A DNA stretch of 60,061 nt from Candidatus Omnitrophota bacterium (lineage in GTDB: Bacteria > Omnitrophota > Gorgyraeia > Tantalellales > Tantalellaceae), in contig JADHWG010000004.1 in the NCBI GenBank assembly GCA_016783605.1, positions 1-60,061 on the forward strand. Reading direction: 5' to 3'. Both the position numbers and the translations under genes were made by a program. Under the pieces are notes generated by a model. The model saw only the letters and a program-made list of their open reading frames with translations, did no database searches and was not told the origin of the DNA. Of the stretch, positions 10,291 to 20,491 are shown in pieces; positions within the stretch are counted from its first letter, which is position 1, and every line of letters starts with the position of its first letter.

Positions 10291-11199
10291 ATGACAGATC
10301 AAAATTCAAAAAAATTGTACGGGCTTTTGGGGCGGAACATAAGTTATTCTCTTTCGCCCGCCATGCATAACGCCGCGTTTAAGCATTTTGGGATTCCTGC
10401 GGAATACGTGATCTTTGACAAAAAACCTGAAGAGTTAAAAAGTTTTTTTGAAAACGAAGTTTTAACCGGGAAGATCAGCGGGTTGAATGTTACTGTGCCG
10501 TATAAGTTGGATGTTAAAAAAATATTGGATGAATATGGTGCGGAAGTAGAACCTTTGGCAAAATTGAGCGGCGCGGTTAATACCATAATGGTGGCTGATG
10601 GAAAGCTCAAAGGTTATAACACGGATGCTTCCGGTTTTTTGAAATCTTTAAATGAAGATGCGGGATATAGGTCTCAGCCTCATAACGGAAGCGTTTTTGT
10701 AATCGGTGCTGGTGGTGGAAGTCATGCGGTATGTTTTGTTTTAGCTTCTACGTATAGTGAACTTAAGAACATATACGTATATGATGAAAAAGAAACCCAA
10801 GCAGATATTTTGAAAGAGAATTTCCAGAATGCGCGAAAAGTATTTCCCCATATTCCAGATGTTTTGCGTATTGTTGAAGAGAATGAAAGAGAAGAAATAA
10901 TCAAAACCTGTAATTTGATCGCAAACACTACCCCTTGCGGTACAAACGTGGGAGATCCCATTCCGATTTCACCTGAATGGTTAAAACCGGGTATGACGGT
11001 ATATGATCTAGTTTACGCTCGGGAAACAGAACTTATTAAAGCGGCAAAAGAAAAAGGACTTAAGGCATCAGGTGGGCTTGGGATGTTGGTAATGCAGGGC
11101 GCGATGTCGTTTGGGCTTTGGACCGGGGAAAAAATTGAAGAAATAAAAAACATCATGAAACAAGCCGCGCTCGAGAAACTCGCAAACAAAAAGGCATAA
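10291..11199 (+). CDS. aroE: Shikimate dehydrogenase
   Basis: YGLLGRNISYSLSPAMHNAAF, NVTVPYK, GAVNTI, NTDASGF, VIGAGGGSHAV. Confidence 0.93.
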   Translation: MTDQNSKKLYGLLGRNISYSLSPAMHNAAFKHFGIPAEYVIFDKKPEELKSFFENEVLTGKISGLNVTVPYKLDVKKILDEYGAEVEPLAKLSGAVNTIMVADGKLKGYNTDASGFLKSLNEDAGYRSQPHNGSVFVIGAGGGSHAVCFVLASTYSELKNIYVYDEKETQADILKENFQNARKVFPHIPDVLRIVEENEREEIIKTCNLIANTTPCGTNVGDPIPISPEWLKPGMTVYDLVYARETELIKAAKEKGLKASGGLGMLVMQGAMSFGLWTGEKIEEIKNIMKQAALEKLANKKA

Positions 11200-11964
11200 A
11201 TGGAAAAACTTGTTATCTTCATTTTTGGCGCTATAATCGGCAGTTTTCTGAATGTTTGTATTTATAGGCTTCCCTTAGGTAAATCCGTTGTCCGTCCGAG
11301 ATCTTTCTGTCCTTTCTGCGAAAAACCCATTTCCTGGTTTGATAACGTGCCTCTGGTAAGTTTTATAATCCTTTTAGGCAAATGCCGTGCGTGCAGGCGG
11401 TCGATATCGATAAGATATTTTTTGGTGGAACTTGTTACGGCATTAAGCGGTATTTTGCTTTTATCGTATTTCCCGCTCGGCGTTAAATTTTTTGTATATT
11501 GGATCTTTACGTGGAGTTTGATCGTAATCACTTTCATTGACATTGAACACCAGGAAATCCCGGACATTATCAGTCTTCCGGGGATAGTTCTCGGGCTTAT
11601 TTGTATGACGGTTTTCAAATTGGACGGGTCCCTGACACATGTGTGGTCGTTACTAAATTCCGCCTTAGGTGTTTTAGTCGGCGGAGGGATGATGTTTCTT
11701 TTGGGAGTGGTGGGAGAATTTATTTTTAAAAAGGAAGCGCTTGGCGGCGGGGATGTTAAGCTGATGGCGATGATGGGTGCTTTTCTCGGATGGAAACTGA
11801 TTATTTTAACGTTTTTCTTAGCGCCTTTTATGGGAGCCGGAGTAGGTCTATTTATGAAGATCCGGTTTAAAAAAGAGGTTATCCCATATGGTCCGTATCT
11901 TTCCGCCGGCGCGATAATAAGCTTGTTGTACGGACACGAAATATTGCGATATTTGTTTGGATAA
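11200..11964 (+). CDS. pilD: Type IV prepilin peptidase / leader peptidase
   Basis: GSFLNVCIYRLPLGKSVVRPRSFCPFCEKPISWFDNVPL; GGGDVKLMAMMGAFLG; multiple TM. Confidence 0.92.
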   Translation: MEKLVIFIFGAIIGSFLNVCIYRLPLGKSVVRPRSFCPFCEKPISWFDNVPLVSFIILLGKCRACRRSISIRYFLVELVTALSGILLLSYFPLGVKFFVYWIFTWSLIVITFIDIEHQEIPDIISLPGIVLGLICMTVFKLDGSLTHVWSLLNSALGVLVGGGMMFLLGVVGEFIFKKEALGGGDVKLMAMMGAFLGWKLIILTFFLAPFMGAGVGLFMKIRFKKEVIPYGPYLSAGAIISLLYGHEILRYLFG

Positions 11965-11974
11965 CGGTTGATCT

Positions 11975-12078
11975 GTTGCAGGTTACACGTTACACGTTTC
12001 ACGCCTTCCCGCCGAAGGCGGACCCGCCCTCGGCGGAAAAACCTGAAACCTGTAACCTGAAACCTGTAACCTGTAACC
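11975..12078. repeat. Heptamer-array inverted repeat with GC-rich palindrome
   Basis: gcaggttacacgttacacgtttcacg...cccgccgaaggcggacccgccctcggcgg...cctgaaacctgtaacctgaaacctgtaacctgtaac. Confidence 0.8.
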
Positions 12079-12092
12079 AAAAAGGAGTAGAT

Positions 12093-13238
12093 ATGCTCAG
12101 ATATATGACCGCGGGTGAATCTCATGGGGAAAGTTTGGTGGCGATTCTTGACGGTGTGCCGGCCGGTCTTAGGCTGGATTCGGGAGGAAAAGAAATTATC
12201 ACGCGTGAGCTTGCCAAAAGAATGCATGGATACGGAAGAGGCGGGCGTATGGAGATAGAAACTGCGGGTAATTTTAAGATCCTTTCAGGGATAAGGAATG
12301 AGGTCACCATAGGAAGCCCGATAGGGATAGAAATTCCCAATAAAGATTTTAAGATCGATTCACTGCCTGAGATCAAATCTCCTCGTCCCGGGCATGCGGA
12401 TCTGGCAGGTATGCAGAAATACGCCCTGAAAGAGGCAAGAAGTGTTCTGGAAAGGGCGAGCGCGCGTGAAACTGCCGCGAAAACCGCTTTGGGGGCGATT
12501 GCCAGAATTTTGCTTCTGGAGTTTGGAATAGAGGTCTTAAGTCACGTGACGATGATCGGATCCGTCAAGGCGAATACAAAACACCTTTCGTTCGATGAAA
12601 TATTGGAATTAAGCGACGTAAGCAAGTCGCCTGTACGGTGCGCGGATAAAAAAGCCGAGAAAAAGATGTGTAATGAAATAGACAAAGCAAAAAAACGAGG
12701 GGACACGCTCGGAGGTGTTTTTGAAGTTATCGCGCGCGCGGTGCCGCCGGGGCTCGGAAGTTATATTCAGTGGGACAGAAGGCTGGATGGAGAACTGGCG
12801 AGGCAGATCATGTCCATTCCCGCGGTGAAGGCGGTATCAATCGGCGAAGGGATCGAATGCGCGTCGCTTGCCGGTTCCAAAACACATGACCCGATCGGAT
12901 ATGACACGGAAAAGAAAAGTTTTAAAAGAGCCTTGAATAATGCCGGCGGTATCGAAGGCGGCATTTCAAACGGAGAACAAATAGTGGTGAAAGGATTTAT
13001 GAAACCTATCGCGACTCTTGCGAAGCCGTTGGCGTCGGTAAATGTTGATGATAAAAGTGAAAGTTTCGCGGTAACCGAACGAGCGGATGTATCGGCCGTT
13101 GCCGCTTGCGGAGTTATCGCGGAAGCGGCGATGAGTTTGACTCTCGCGTGGGCGTTTATGGATAAATTCGGTTCGGATTCTGTTCGAGAGATACGCCGGA
13201 ATTATGACGGATATACGGAACAACTCAAAAGTATGTGA
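12093..13238 (+). CDS. aroC: Chorismate synthase
   Basis: MLRYMTAGESHGESLVAILDGVPAGL; RASARETAAK; start moved to ATG 12093 past the repeat. Confidence 0.94.
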   Translation: MLRYMTAGESHGESLVAILDGVPAGLRLDSGGKEIITRELAKRMHGYGRGGRMEIETAGNFKILSGIRNEVTIGSPIGIEIPNKDFKIDSLPEIKSPRPGHADLAGMQKYALKEARSVLERASARETAAKTALGAIARILLLEFGIEVLSHVTMIGSVKANTKHLSFDEILELSDVSKSPVRCADKKAEKKMCNEIDKAKKRGDTLGGVFEVIARAVPPGLGSYIQWDRRLDGELARQIMSIPAVKAVSIGEGIECASLAGSKTHDPIGYDTEKKSFKRALNNAGGIEGGISNGEQIVVKGFMKPIATLAKPLASVNVDDKSESFAVTERADVSAVAACGVIAEAAMSLTLAWAFMDKFGSDSVREIRRNYDGYTEQLKSM

Positions 13239-13240
13239 TC

Positions 13241-13753
13241 ATGAAGAATATAATTGTTACGGGATTTATGGGAACGGGAAAAACGACTATCGCGAAAGTA
13301 CTCGCGAAAGAGCTTGGTAGAGTGTATGTGAGTATCGATGAGAGAATAGAAAAACGCGAGGGAGAGGCAATTACCGATATCTTTAAAAATAAAGGAGAAC
13401 CCTATTTCAGAAAGCTTGAAAAAGAGATCATAGAAATCATTTCGAAAAAGACCGGACAGGTGATAGATACCGGAGGCGGAGCTATTTTGAACGAGGAAAA
13501 CAGGATTAATTTAAAGAAAAACGGCATAATAATCTGTTTTTGGTCGGAGCCTCGCGTGATATTTGAGAGAACAAAAAAATATGTTCACCGACCGCTTTTA
13601 AACGTGGAAAATCCCGAAGAGAGAATCAAAGAACTTTTAGAAATGCGTCGAGCGCGTTACGAAAAAGCGGATTTTCATATAGATACAACCGATTTTGATA
13701 TGGACGGTATTATCAAAAAAATAAACGAGATAATGAAAAAGCAAAAAGATTAA
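13241..13753 (+). CDS. aroK: Shikimate kinase
   Basis: GFMGTGKTTIAKVLAKELG, DTGGGAIL. Confidence 0.92.
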   Translation: MKNIIVTGFMGTGKTTIAKVLAKELGRVYVSIDERIEKREGEAITDIFKNKGEPYFRKLEKEIIEIISKKTGQVIDTGGGAILNEENRINLKKNGIIICFWSEPRVIFERTKKYVHRPLLNVENPEERIKELLEMRRARYEKADFHIDTTDFDMDGIIKKINEIMKKQKD

Positions 13754-13870
13754 GCGTAAGCCGTAACAACCTCGTAGGTTCAACCTCGTAGGTTGAACCT
13801 ACGAGGTTGAATGGAAGGTGAGCTCTGTGCCATGTACCGTGTAAGATAAATCAGGAAAGTGAGGGGGAAA

Positions 13871-14902
13871 ATGGGGCGAGCGGGGAAAAGGTCGGATAAA
13901 ATTAATGTCAATGACAAAAATACCGTGTTGTGGGCGCTGTTTTTTGAGAAGCTGCTGCAGAATGTTACGGCTTCCGTTATGGTTACCGATGACGCGGGAA
14001 AAGTTATATTTGTGAATGAAAATTATCTAAATTTTTTTCGTTTTGATGAGAAAGATATCGTAGGGAAAAGCTGGATCGATGTAATAATTCCTCAAGATCA
14101 ACGTCCGAAAGTTGAAAAGATATTTAATGACATAAAAAAAAGAAAAATGCTCGGCAAGTTCAACACTCCCGTGAACGGAAAGAAGAAAACTGACGATTAT
14201 TTGTGCTGGATCGCGATACCTTTGGAAAAAAAGAGAACCATGCTGTATACGTTTATCGGAAAAAAAGGAGACGGCGCGGACAAACGGATGGTTAAAGTTT
14301 TTGACAACACAAAAGTAATGCTTAATACGGCGTATGCTGAAGTTGTTGAAACGATCTTTTCGGCGGCGGAAAAAAGCGAACCGGGAACGGCGAAACACGC
14401 GGTTCGTGTAATGTTTTTCGCCGTAACTTTGGCAAAAAAACTGAAGATAAAAAAAGACGGGATAGAACGTCTTAAAGTGGCTTCTCTTCTTCATGATCTT
14501 GGTAAATTGGCGTTGGATGACAGGATTTTGTTAAAAAAAGGAAAATTGGATGAGGAGGAGTTTAGAGAGATAAAAAAACATCCGATTGTGGGATCGGAAA
14601 TAGTGAGTCTTGTTTATTTTTTAAAGGATATAATCCCGATCATGGCCAACCATCATGAAAATTATGACGGGTCAGGGTATCCTGAAGGTATAAAAGGGGC
14701 GGATATTCCGCTGGAAGCCAGAGTGCTCGGTATCGCGGATATCTATGAAGCGTTAACGGCGGATCGTCCTTATCGCAGAGGATTTTCTCGGGATGACGCG
14801 GTCGATATTATGAATGGCGAAAAGGGCAAAAAGCTCGATCCGAAGATTACGGATATTTTTCTTGAGATGGTACGAAACGGTGAGATCGAGGAGGTTGTGT
14901 GA
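13871..14902 (+). CDS. PAS domain-containing HD-GYP type protein (putative c-di-GMP phosphodiesterase)
   Basis: N-terminal PAS (VMVTDDAGKVIFVNENYL), HD (SLLHDLGKLALDDRIL), HHENYDGSGYPEGIKGADIPLEARVLGIADIYEALT. Confidence 0.88.
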   Translation: MGRAGKRSDKINVNDKNTVLWALFFEKLLQNVTASVMVTDDAGKVIFVNENYLNFFRFDEKDIVGKSWIDVIIPQDQRPKVEKIFNDIKKRKMLGKFNTPVNGKKKTDDYLCWIAIPLEKKRTMLYTFIGKKGDGADKRMVKVFDNTKVMLNTAYAEVVETIFSAAEKSEPGTAKHAVRVMFFAVTLAKKLKIKKDGIERLKVASLLHDLGKLALDDRILLKKGKLDEEEFREIKKHPIVGSEIVSLVYFLKDIIPIMANHHENYDGSGYPEGIKGADIPLEARVLGIADIYEALTADRPYRRGFSRDDAVDIMNGEKGKKLDPKITDIFLEMVRNGEIEEVV

Positions 14903-16017
14903 CGAGTGTTCCCGCGCGCGATATGATAGCGCTTAACCTTATACCGGGACTTTCTCCGCGGGTGATCAAGCGTCTTCTCGAAAGTGTCGCGAAGCCCGAT
15001 GAAATATTTCGGATGACGGAAAGTGAAATAAGAAAAATTGTTCTAAAACCCGCAGGTCTTGCGGCGAAAATACGCGGCGCGAAATTGACATCCGAATATA
15101 AAGAAGAACTCGCGTATATGCGCGAGAACAATATAGAAGCAATTTGCGTTAAAGATGAGTCTTATCCGGAAAATTTAAAGAATATATACGATCCGCCGGC
15201 TGTTCTTTATTCGCGAGGCGCGTTAACCGGAGTCGGCGAGAACGCTGTCGCGATGGTGGGAGCCAGAAGATGTTCGGCTTATGGACTTCAGATGGCTGAA
15301 CGCATCGCGTTCGATCTGGCAAAAGAAGGAATAACGGTTGCCAGCGGTATGGCCAGAGGAATAGATACGGCCGCGCATAAAGGCGTGGTTAAAGCCGGAG
15401 GGAAAACTATCGCGGTAATGGGCAGTGGTTTCAAGCACATATATCCTCCGGAAGCGAAATCTTTAATTCCCGCCATCGCGGAAAAAGGTGCCGTTATTAC
15501 CGAATATGCGTCCGGGACGATCCCGTTTAAAGGGAATTTTCCGCGGCGAAACAGGATCATAAGCGGAATGGTTAGGGCGGTTATAGTTGTTGAAGCGGCG
15601 GTTAGGAGCGGCGCGATGATAACCGCGAATTTCGCGCTTTCCGAAGGCCGGGACGTGTTTGCCGTTCCGGGGCGAGCTGATTTTTATTCGTCAAAGGGAT
15701 CAAATATGCTGATACAGAAGGGCGCCGCTTTGGTGATGAGCGCGGACGATGTGCTTAAAGAGTTGAATGTTGAAAACGGTAAAACTAAAAATGATGTCGT
15801 CTCAAATGTTTCTCCGCGCTTGGGTTCGAGGAAAGAATATGGCGGAATGATAGAACTTCTTAAAACGGAGTCCCCGGTGCATATTGACCGAATTTCCGAA
15901 GAAACCGGGATAGAACTAAAAAATTTATCGGCGGTACTTCTGTCTTTACAGATCAGAGGCACAATAAAGGAACTGCCGGGGAAGAATTATATATTGGCAA
16001 ACCAAAAAGGAAAGTGA
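14899..16017 (+). CDS. dprA: DNA processing protein DprA
   Basis: VGARRCSAYGLQMAERIAFDLAKEGITVASGMARGIDTAAH; FPRRNRIISG. Confidence 0.92.
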   Translation: MTSVPARDMIALNLIPGLSPRVIKRLLESVAKPDEIFRMTESEIRKIVLKPAGLAAKIRGAKLTSEYKEELAYMRENNIEAICVKDESYPENLKNIYDPPAVLYSRGALTGVGENAVAMVGARRCSAYGLQMAERIAFDLAKEGITVASGMARGIDTAAHKGVVKAGGKTIAVMGSGFKHIYPPEAKSLIPAIAEKGAVITEYASGTIPFKGNFPRRNRIISGMVRAVIVVEAAVRSGAMITANFALSEGRDVFAVPGRADFYSSKGSNMLIQKGAALVMSADDVLKELNVENGKTKNDVVSNVSPRLGSRKEYGGMIELLKTESPVHIDRISEETGIELKNLSAVLLSLQIRGTIKELPGKNYILANQKGK

Positions 16018-16024
16018 AACTTTT

Positions 16025-18109
16025 ATGGCTGAGAAAAAGAAATCAAAAAAATCACCCGTTAGAAAAACGGGCGCCTCGCAGGCGAAATATTTGGTGATAG
16101 TTGAGTCTCCGGCGAAATCTAAAACCATAAACAAAATATTGGGCAAGGATTATAACGTGCTTGCGAGTATGGGGCATATTATCGATCTGCCGGTAGATAA
16201 AATGGGGATAGATTTCGACAATGATTTTAAACCCGAATATCGCGTCTTGAAGGGCAGGAAAAAATATCTGACGAGTCTTAAAAAAGAAGCAAAAACGTCT
16301 ACCGCGATATATCTCGCGGCGGACCCTGACCGTGAAGGTGAAGCGATCTGCTGGCATCTTAAGAATCAGCTTGAGAACAAAAAGATAAAAGTGTTCAGAG
16401 TGAGTTTTGAAGAGATAACCGCTAAAGCCGTTAAAGCCGCGTTCGATCATCCCGGCGAGCTTGATATGAACAAAATATACGCTCAGCAGGCGCGTAGAGT
16501 TTTGGACCGGATAGTCGGATATTCTTTAAGTCCGCTTTTATGGAAAAAGATCACAAGGGGCTTAAGTGCCGGAAGAGTACAATCGGTAGCGGTTATGCTT
16601 ATAGTAAGAAGAGAAGAAGAGATCAAGAAGTTTAATGCCCAAGAATATTGGAGTCTTGACGCGCTTCTTCGAAAACAGAAAGCTTTGCCGCCGGAAGAGG
16701 CGGCATCGAATGAATTTAAAGCGCGTCTGATGAAACATAAAGGCGAAAAAGTAGACGTTAAAAGTGAAGATGAAGCGAAAAAAATGATTTCTGAGATCGA
16801 GCGGGAAAAGTTTATTGTTCGTTCCATAAAACGGCGTGACAAAAAAAGTTATCCCCGCGCGCCGTACACAACTTCGTCTCTCCAGCAGGACGCGTTCAAC
16901 CGATTGAATTTTTCGGTAAACAAAACCATGCGGATAGCCCAGAGTCTTTATGAAGGTGTGGAACTGGGCGGGGAAGGAAGTGAGGGGCTCATAACGTATA
17001 TGCGTACGGATTCGGTTAACGTATCGAATGACGCGATCGAATCGGCGCAGAAATACATATTGAAAACATTCGGCGAAAAATATTGTCCGAAGAAACCGCC
17101 GCAGTATAGATCCAAGAAGAGAGCGCAGGAAGCGCATGAAGCGATCCGGCCTACATTGCCGCTTCGCCCGCCGGAGGAAATTAGTTCTTATCTCCCGCCG
17201 GACGAATTTAAGTTGTATAGGCTCATATGGAAAAAGTTTATTGCCAGCCGTATGGAAAATGCTCTTTTTTCGGTTTTGACGGTAATGATAGATGCCGGGG
17301 ATTATGTGTTCCGCGCCGGCGGAAGCCGGGTTATTTTTGACGGGTTCTTAAAGGTGTATAGAGACACCAAGGGCGATGAAAATACCGATACCAACATTCC
17401 TCCGCTTGAAGAAGGGGAACCTTTGGACCTTAAGGAAATGTTTCCTGAACAACATTTTACGAAACCGCCTCCGAGGTATTCGGACGCGTCTTTAGTTAAA
17501 GCTTTGGAAGAAAAAGGGATCGGCCGGCCTTCAACGTACGCACCGACAATAAGAACCGTAATAACTCGCAACTACATAAAACGTATGGGTAAAACTCTGC
17601 GGCCGACGGAACTTGGCGAATTGGTTAACGGTCTTCTAATGGAAAATTTTCCGGATATCGTTGATGAAGAGTTTACCGCGAAAATGGAAGAGGAATTGGA
17701 TAATATCGAGGATGGGAAAACGGAGTGGGTTTCAGTTCTCAAAAAGTTCTATAAGCCTTTCGAGAAAAAACTTGAAGAGGCTAAAGAAAAAATGAAAAGC
17801 GTTAAACGCCAAGCTGTTAAAACTGACGAAGTGTGTGAAGATTGCGGCAAACCCATGGTTATAAAATGGGGTCGAAGAGGACGATTTTTAAGCTGTTCGG
17901 ATTTTCCAACCTGCCGAAACGCCAAATCCATAACGACCGGCGTCAAGTGTCCGGAAGAAAATTGTGACGGAGAACTTGTTGAACGCAAGTCTTCCAGAGG
18001 CATGTTCTACGGATGTACGAAATATCCCAAATGTACGCATACCACAAGAAAGCTTCCGCCTCAAGAAAACGCGTCCGGGGAAAAAGAAGAATCCGTCGAA
18101 GAGGAGTGA
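16025..18109 (+). CDS. topA: DNA topoisomerase I
   Basis: LVIVESPAKSKTINKILG, ALEEKGIGRPSTYAPTI, two C-terminal Cys4 zinc fingers. Confidence 0.96.
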   Translation: MAEKKKSKKSPVRKTGASQAKYLVIVESPAKSKTINKILGKDYNVLASMGHIIDLPVDKMGIDFDNDFKPEYRVLKGRKKYLTSLKKEAKTSTAIYLAADPDREGEAICWHLKNQLENKKIKVFRVSFEEITAKAVKAAFDHPGELDMNKIYAQQARRVLDRIVGYSLSPLLWKKITRGLSAGRVQSVAVMLIVRREEEIKKFNAQEYWSLDALLRKQKALPPEEAASNEFKARLMKHKGEKVDVKSEDEAKKMISEIEREKFIVRSIKRRDKKSYPRAPYTTSSLQQDAFNRLNFSVNKTMRIAQSLYEGVELGGEGSEGLITYMRTDSVNVSNDAIESAQKYILKTFGEKYCPKKPPQYRSKKRAQEAHEAIRPTLPLRPPEEISSYLPPDEFKLYRLIWKKFIASRMENALFSVLTVMIDAGDYVFRAGGSRVIFDGFLKVYRDTKGDENTDTNIPPLEEGEPLDLKEMFPEQHFTKPPPRYSDASLVKALEEKGIGRPSTYAPTIRTVITRNYIKRMGKTLRPTELGELVNGLLMENFPDIVDEEFTAKMEEELDNIEDGKTEWVSVLKKFYKPFEKKLEEAKEKMKSVKRQAVKTDEVCEDCGKPMVIKWGRRGRFLSCSDFPTCRNAKSITTGVKCPEENCDGELVERKSSRGMFYGCTKYPKCTHTTRKLPPQENASGEKEESVEEE

Positions 18110-18116
18110 TCCCCGG

Positions 18117-18989
18117 ATGAAGCGTTTTATGGAAAAGTTTGAAAGGTATCTTGACGTAGAGAAGAACTATTCGGTGCATACCTTGAGAAGTTATAAAGCT
18201 GATCTTTTAGCCTTCGCGGAGTTTGTCAAAGACAGACCTCCAAAAGATATTACGCGCGGCGACGTAAGACGATTTGTGGCGGAACTGAAATCCGGAGGTG
18301 TTTCAAAACGTACGGTTGTAAGAAAAATTGCCGCTATTCGATCTTTTTTTAAGTTTCTTTTTAGAGAGGGTCATATTGAGAGCAATCCGGCGGGAAGCAT
18401 ATTCACTCCGAAATTGGAAAAAAGACTTCCGGAATTTTTAGATTGCGAACAAACGCTTAAATTGATCACCTCTCCCGTAACCGATAGTTTTTGGGGACTT
18501 CGAGACAGGGCGATCTTGGAAGTTTTGTATTCTACGGGGATGAGGGTGAGTGAAGTGGCTTCGCTCGAGATGGAAAATATCGATCTTATTGCCGGAGTGG
18601 TTAAAGCCAGAGGTAAGGGTAAAAAAGAAAGAATGGCTTTACTGGGAGTTGAAGCTCAAAAAAACCTCAGAAAATATTTGACCGAAGCGAAAGAAATACG
18701 AAAAAACGATACAAGAGCAGTATTTCTTAATAAGTTCGGATCAAGACTTTCGGATAGAGGCATTAGGCGTCTTGTAGAAAAATATGTCAAAAAATGCAGT
18801 ATTAAACAAAATATTTCACCGCATTCTATTCGGCATTCTTTCGCCACGCATTTAATAAATAATGGCGCGGATCTTAGAAGCGTGCAGGAACTTTTGGGAC
18901 ATAAAAATCTCTCAACAACGCAAATATATACGCATCTCGGATCCGAACGAATAAGAAAAATGTATTCCAAGGCGCATCCGAGAGCATAG
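18117..18989 (+). CDS. Tyrosine recombinase XerC/XerD family
   Basis: STGMRVSEVASLEMENID, SPHSIRHSFATHLINNGADLRSVQELLGHKNLSTTQIYTHL. Confidence 0.9.
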   Translation: MKRFMEKFERYLDVEKNYSVHTLRSYKADLLAFAEFVKDRPPKDITRGDVRRFVAELKSGGVSKRTVVRKIAAIRSFFKFLFREGHIESNPAGSIFTPKLEKRLPEFLDCEQTLKLITSPVTDSFWGLRDRAILEVLYSTGMRVSEVASLEMENIDLIAGVVKARGKGKKERMALLGVEAQKNLRKYLTEAKEIRKNDTRAVFLNKFGSRLSDRGIRRLVEKYVKKCSIKQNISPHSIRHSFATHLINNGADLRSVQELLGHKNLSTTQIYTHLGSERIRKMYSKAHPRA

Positions 18990-19005
18990 AACGCGCCAAT
19001 CCGTA

Positions 19006-19026
19006 GGGGCACATTGCATGTGCCCC
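19006..19026. repeat. Palindrome GGGGCACAT-TGC-ATGTGCCCC-type element
   Basis: Direct reading; related copies at about 24603, 48537, 48588, 57551, 57685 and 59381. Confidence 0.85.
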
Positions 19027-19044
19027 ATATTCCTACACAATTGT

Positions 19045-19090
19045 CATCCTCGCGCTTGTCCGGCTTTGCCGGGAACGCGGGGATCTATAG
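19045..19090. repeat. Dispersed hairpin gtcatcctcgcgcttgtccggctttgccgggaacgcggggatctatag
   Basis: Reverse-complement copy seen at about 53293-53339. Confidence 0.85.
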
Positions 19091-19111
19091 CATGAATGTG
19101 GAAGAACTAGA

Positions 19112-20386
19112 ATGAGAATTTTATACGACATAGCTTTTATTGTTTTCGGGATCATTTATTTTCCGTATTTGGTGGTTAAGGGAAAGATGCATAAAAATTT
19201 TATGCAGAAATTCGCTTTTCTTCCGAAAAAGATAATAAATTTGGAAAAACCGGTTTGGATACACGGAGTAAGTGTGGGGGAAGCGGTTTTGGCGGTTAAA
19301 CTTGCCAGCGCCGTGAAAGAGAAATTTCCCGACCGGCGAATAGTTGTTTCAACCACTACCGAAACCGGGATGGATATAATTTCTCGGCAAGGGAAAGGTG
19401 TTATAGACGGAGTGTTTTATTATCCGTTCGATTTGAGCGTGGTTGTGAACCGCGCCGTGCGTCTTATAGACCCCGAGGCATATATCATGGTCGAAACGGA
19501 GATATGGCCTAATCTTTTGGGGGCTCTGGCGAAAAGAAACATTCCGGCCATTATCGTTAACGGAAGAATATCGGACAATTCGTTTAAAAATTACCGGAAA
19601 ATAAAGTTCGTTACGCGCCGCATTTTCAGGAACATAACTTGTTTCTGTATGCAGTCGGAGCGTGACGTTCGGAGAATTAAAGAACTCGGCGCGGACGCGG
19701 ACGCGACGTGTGTAAACGGAAATATGAAATTTGACGGCAAGGCGCCGCGTCTTGAAGAAAAAGAACTTTCCCGGGGTAAGCTTGGATTTAACGACGAAAG
19801 GCGCGTTTTGGTCGCCGGAAGCACTCATTTTCCTGAGGAACAAATGATCGTTGACATATATAAAGATCTAAAGCGAAATAATCGAAATTTACGGGTTGTT
19901 TTGGTTCCCAGGCACGTTAAGAGGTGCTCTTCCGTAAGCGCGATGATAGAAAAAAACGGTTTAAAGACGCGCAAATTTTCCGATTGTCTTAGTGAAAACG
20001 CGCCTTTTTCGGAAGACATGGACGTGCTTTTGGTGGATACGATAGGGCATCTTAAGGATATCTACGCTGTCGCGGATGTTGTTTTTATTGGCGGAAGCTT
20101 GGCCTCAAAAGGCGGACAAAATCCGATAGAGCCCGCCATGTGGGGCAAACCCGTTATTTTCGGACCGGAAATGTTCAATTTCAGAAAAGTCGCGGATATC
20201 TTTATTGAAAATTCAGCGGCAATTTGTGTGAAGAACTCCGGTGAACTGAAAAATACGATAGAGACATTACTAAAAGATCCCGATAAAAGGACAAAAATAG
20301 CAAAAAACGCGCTCAAGGTTATTAGCGACAATTCAGGAGCGGTGGAAAGAACGGTCGAAGAATTGAGCAAATACATAATCGGTTGA
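19112..20386 (+). CDS. waaA: 3-deoxy-D-manno-octulosonic acid transferase
   Basis: WIHGVSVGEAVLAVKLA, TTTETGMDI, AYIMVETEIWPNLL, FIGGSLASKGGQNPIEPA. Confidence 0.93.
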   Translation: MRILYDIAFIVFGIIYFPYLVVKGKMHKNFMQKFAFLPKKIINLEKPVWIHGVSVGEAVLAVKLASAVKEKFPDRRIVVSTTTETGMDIISRQGKGVIDGVFYYPFDLSVVVNRAVRLIDPEAYIMVETEIWPNLLGALAKRNIPAIIVNGRISDNSFKNYRKIKFVTRRIFRNITCFCMQSERDVRRIKELGADADATCVNGNMKFDGKAPRLEEKELSRGKLGFNDERRVLVAGSTHFPEEQMIVDIYKDLKRNNRNLRVVLVPRHVKRCSSVSAMIEKNGLKTRKFSDCLSENAPFSEDMDVLLVDTIGHLKDIYAVADVVFIGGSLASKGGQNPIEPAMWGKPVIFGPEMFNFRKVADIFIENSAAICVKNSGELKNTIETLLKDPDKRTKIAKNALKVISDNSGAVERTVEELSKYIIG

Positions 20387-20440
20387 TCGGTGTGTAGAGT
20401 GCTCAAGCCAAGCCTGTAAGGGGAAAAATAAGAGTGGAAC

Positions 20441-20477
20441 TTGACATTGTATCCAAAATTGACTACAATTGTAGTCA
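20441..20477 (+). promoter_or_regulatory. Sigma70-like promoter with 18-bp perfect palindromic operator overlapping the -10
   Basis: TTGACA (20441-20446), 17 bp, TACAAT (20464-20469); TGACTACAATTGTAGTCA palindrome at 20460-20477. Confidence 0.8.
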
Positions 20478-20491
20478 GGAAGGATAACAAT

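Noticed and set aside
2086-12078. Possible CRISPR arrays
   Set aside because: Repeats are 7-mers or palindromes without regular unique spacers and no cas genes are present.
18117-18989. The Xer-like recombinase as a second integron integrase
   Set aside because: Lacks the IntI-specific insertion and follows topA as a normal XerC/D gene.
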